The notes under the pieces are model-generated. The model was given only the letters and a program-made list of their open reading frames with translations, did not search any database and was not told the origin of the DNA. 15,955 nt of DNA from Vulcanimicrobiota bacterium (GTDB taxonomy: Bacteria > Vulcanimicrobiota > Vulcanimicrobiia > Vulcanimicrobiales > Vulcanimicrobiaceae), in assembly GCA_019233165.1 (NCBI GenBank), contig JAFAMS010000312.1, forward strand, positions 1-15,955, in the 5' to 3' direction. Both the position numbers and the translations under genes were made by a program. Below, one piece after another: positions 13,599 through 15,955 of the stretch (the stretch's first letter is position 1; every line of letters begins with the position of its first letter).

Positions 13599-14198
13599 CT
13601 ACGTTCGCGCCGCCAGCCGCCGCGCGGCGAGGCCGAGCAGCGCGTCGGCCGCGAGCGCCAAGAGCGCCACCGAGACCGCGCCGAGCAGCAATTGCGGTGT
13701 GTCGTCGGTCGAGAGACCGTTGGTGATGTATTCTCCGAGACCGCCTCCGCCGATGAATGCCGCAAGCGTCGCGCTCGCGATCACCTCGACGCTCGCCGTG
13801 CGAATTCCGGCGAAAGCGACCGGAAACGCAAGCGGCCATTCGATCTTGCGTGCCGTCTGCGCGCGCGTCATCCCGAGGCCGCTCGCAGCGTCGCGGAGTG
13901 CGAACGGAACGCCGCGCAACCCGAGATCGGTATTCACGACGACCGGGGGGATCGCCAAGATCGTTAGCGCGATCACCGCCGGAGCGAAACCGACGCCGAC
14001 CAGGGGAAGCATCAACATTAAGATTGCGAGGCTGGGGATAACGCGCGCTCCGTTCACCATTGCGAGCACGCCGGGGCGAACGGCCGCATTGCGGGCGATC
14101 AAGGCGCCGAGCGGGAGCCCGACCGCCAGCGCGAGGCCGAGCGCGAGCCCCGAAAGCTCCAAATGCCCTCGTACGTGAGCGAAGAAGTCGGCGGTCAT
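13599..14198 (-). CDS. Osmoprotectant-type ABC transporter permease (first)
   Basis: A 199-residue polytopic permease of the ProW/OpuBD family, with the coupling loop AASGLGMTRAQTARKIEWPL and a TLAAFIGGGGLGEYITNGL segment near the C-terminus. It is paralogous to the permease at 11167-11778. It is the first gene of the minus-strand transporter run and starts at ATG 14198. An AAAGGGG stands about 12 bases upstream, rather far for a ribosome site. Its start is only 21 bp from the ppk1 ATG on the other strand, so promoters for the two genes must overlap coding sequence. The stop is one base before the binding-protein gene. Confidence 0.9.
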   Translation of the reverse strand: MTADFFAHVRGHLELSGLALGLALAVGLPLGALIARNAAVRPGVLAMVNGARVIPSLAILMLMLPLVGVGFAPAVIALTILAIPPVVVNTDLGLRGVPFALRDAASGLGMTRAQTARKIEWPLAFPVAFAGIRTASVEVIASATLAAFIGGGGLGEYITNGLSTDDTPQLLLGAVSVALLALAADALLGLAARRLAART

Positions 14199-14219
14199 CC
14201 GGCGAAGCGCCCCTTTCGC

Positions 14220-15955
14220 ATGGCTACGTTAAAGCCGCTTCCGGTTGCACCTGTTCCGCCCTCACTCGACGACCCGAGTCTCTTCGTCAACCGCGAGCTG
14301 TCGTGGCTGGAGTTCAACGATCGCGTCCTCGAGGAAGCGCTCGACGAGCGAAACCCTTTGCTCGAACGTTTGAAGTTCATCGCGATCTTCACGACCAACC
14401 TCGACGAGTTTTTCATGATTCGCGTTGCGGCGCTGAAGCAGCAGGTCGAAGCCGAGATCATTCGGCGTTCGGACGACGGGATGACGCCTGCCGAGAATTT
14501 GGCGGCGATCTCCGCGCGCTTGCGCGTTTCGCTGGAGCGCCAGATGCTGTGCCTGAAAGAATCGATCCTGCCCCAACTGGAGCGCCGCGGGATTCGGATC
14601 CTGAAGATCAGCGAGCTCGACGCGAACCAACGTGCGGCGCTGCGCCACCTTTTTGAAGAGCGCGTCTTCCCGGTCCTCACGCCGCTCGCGGTCGACTCCG
14701 GGCATCCGTTCCCGTACATCTCGAACCTCTCGCTCTCGCTTGCCGTCGAGATGATCGAGCAAACCGACGAAGGCGAGCTGCTGCATTTCGCGCGCGTTAA
14801 AGTCCCGCCGAGCCTTCCACGCTTCATTCCGGTCGACGGCGTCCCCGACGGGAACCACTGGTACGTCACGCTCGAGGACCTCATCGCGTACAATCTCGAC
14901 GATCTCTTCCCCGGGATGATCATTAGTGCATCGCACATCTTCCGCGTCACCCGGGACGCCGATCTCGACTTGCAGGAGGACGAGGCCGACGATCTCCTCC
15001 GCGCGATCGAATCGGAGCTGCGGCGTCGCCGGTTCGGCGAGCCGGTCCGTCTCGAGGTCTCTTCCGACATGCCGCAGCACCTCGTCGAGCGGCTCCTCGA
15101 AGCGCTGCAGCTGGAAGAGATGGATCTGTATCGGGCCAACGGCGTCCTGGGTCTCTCCGACGTGATGTCGCTCGCCTCCCTCGACATCCCCGATCTGCAC
15201 GATCCGCCGTTCACGCCGGTTATCCCGAAGCCGCTCGTCCTCAATCCGGATATTTTCGCCGCGATTCGTGAAGGCGACATCTTACTGCACCATCCCTACG
15301 ATTCGTTCGATCCGGTCGTGCAGCTGGTCCGGCAGGCGTCGCGCGATCCTCAAGTGCTCGCGATCAAGATGACGCTCTACCGGACCTCCGGCAGCAACTC
15401 GCCGATCGTGAACGCCTTGCTCGAGGCCGCCGAGAACGGCAAGCAAGTCGCGGTCCTCATCGAGCTCAAAGCGCGATTCGATGAAGAGAACAACATCCAC
15501 TGGGCGCGGCATCTCGAACGCGTCGGCGCGCACGTCGTCTACGGCTTCGCCGGCCTGAAGACGCACGGCAAGGTCACGCTCGTCGTCCGCAACGAGCCCG
15601 ACGGCCTGCGCCGGTACATGCATTTCGGGACCGGCAACTATAACGAGCGGACCGCGAAGATCTATACCGATCTCTCACTCTTCACGTGCCGCCCCGAACT
15701 CGGCAAAGATGCGACCGAGCTCTTCAACTCGCTGACCGGGTTCTCGAAGGTCGACACCTACCAAGAGCTGCTCGTCGCGCCGGTCTCGCTGCGACGCGAG
15801 ATGACGGCGATGATCGAGCGCGAGCGCGAGCACGCGCTCGCCGGCAGACCGAACGGCATCCGCGCCAAGCTCAACGCGGTGACCGACGAGCGGATCATTC
15901 TCGAGCTCTATCGCGCCTCGCAGGCCGGCGTCCCGATCGAGCTGATCGTCCGCGG
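14220..15955 (+). CDS. ppk1: Polyphosphate kinase PPK1 (5' part, truncated by window)
   Basis: The first 578 residues of a protein normally near 700. PPK1 reversibly transfers the gamma phosphate of ATP to polyphosphate at the membrane or in the cytoplasm. The N-terminal domain starts with LFVNRELSWLEFNDRVL and FTTNLDEFFMIRVAALKQQ. The H domain contains HPFPYISNLSLSLAV. The catalytic region has KMTLYRTSG (Arg388), LKARFDEENNIHWARHLE (Arg419) and GLKTHGKV with His449, which matches the autophosphorylated His435 of the E. coli enzyme. The second catalytic histidine lies beyond the window. I chose ATG 14220; in-frame ATG 14163 and GTG 14175 would add 19 or 15 residues overlapping the divergent permease, and none of the three has a good ribosome site. 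Identification is certain. Confidence 0.95.
   Translation, partial: MATLKPLPVAPVPPSLDDPSLFVNRELSWLEFNDRVLEEALDERNPLLERLKFIAIFTTNLDEFFMIRVAALKQQVEAEIIRRSDDGMTPAENLAAISARLRVSLERQMLCLKESILPQLERRGIRILKISELDANQRAALRHLFEERVFPVLTPLAVDSGHPFPYISNLSLSLAVEMIEQTDEGELLHFARVKVPPSLPRFIPVDGVPDGNHWYVTLEDLIAYNLDDLFPGMIISASHIFRVTRDADLDLQEDEADDLLRAIESELRRRRFGEPVRLEVSSDMPQHLVERLLEALQLEEMDLYRANGVLGLSDVMSLASLDIPDLHDPPFTPVIPKPLVLNPDIFAAIREGDILLHHPYDSFDPVVQLVRQASRDPQVLAIKMTLYRTSGSNSPIVNALLEAAENGKQVAVLIELKARFDEENNIHWARHLERVGAHVVYGFAGLKTHGKVTLVVRNEPDGLRRYMHFGTGNYNERTAKIYTDLSLFTCRPELGKDATELFNSLTGFSKVDTYQELLVAPVSLRREMTAMIEREREHALAGRPNGIRAKLNAVTDERIILELYRASQAGVPIELIVR

Noticed and set aside
13598..13765. 56-residue upstream extension of the substrate-binding protein
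   Set aside because: It overlaps the permease gene in another frame and would bury a good lipoprotein signal peptide that begins at ATG 13597.

Overview
The window is a GC-rich, densely packed bacterial chromosome segment. It holds 16 genes: 14 complete, and one truncated at each end (the left-edge reductase and ppk1). I see no rRNA, tRNA, CRISPR array, insertion sequence or phage gene. GTG and TTG starts are frequent, two lipoproteins are encoded (one solute-binding protein, one transglycosylase), and all three convergent gene pairs abut or overlap. The gene set (polyphosphate kinase, EgtD, Opu-type ABC importer, M20 and amidohydrolase families) suggests a free-living aerobe of a high-GC lineage. 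I cannot fix the phylum from sequence alone; an uncultured soil-type phylum such as Eremiobacterota, or an actinobacterial or Chloroflexota-like lineage, would all fit.

Layout from the left. A minus-strand pair (1-1248) encodes a LigI-like TIM-barrel amidohydrolase and, through an ATGA overlap, a Rossmann-fold NADP-dependent reductase cut by the window edge. A divergent 324-bp intergenic stretch separates it from a plus-strand isocitrate lyase/PEP mutase family lyase (1573-2481). Next comes a minus-strand three-gene unit (5429 down to 2483) coding for a membrane di-iron hydroxylase, an MGDG-synthase/UgtP-type glycosyltransferase and an M20 amidohydrolase. This looks like a lipid-modification cluster. 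A plus-strand pair follows: a lipoprotein lytic transglycosylase and a 12-helix APC amino-acid permease.

The centre holds two genes that start head to head. One is a dienelactone hydrolase family gene broken by a single in-frame TGA three codons before its catalytic cysteine (7972-7974). The other is egtD (8384-9385), which makes hercynine from histidine. The right half is a five-gene minus-strand run (14198 down to 9363): permease, solute-binding lipoprotein, ATPase and second permease of an OpuB/OpuC-type importer for trimethylammonium compounds, ending in a DEAH-box superfamily 2 helicase. The 5' part of ppk1 (polyphosphate kinase) diverges from that run only 21 bp away.

The most interesting points are the TGA-interrupted hydrolase with every catalytic residue preserved; a hercynine-forming EgtD close to a betaine-type ABC importer, a family now known to include ergothioneine importers; the hydroxylase/glycosyltransferase/amidohydrolase unit; and a helicase with an unassigned C-terminal region at the end of a transporter operon. 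No proven new system is visible. These are hypotheses with stated tests.
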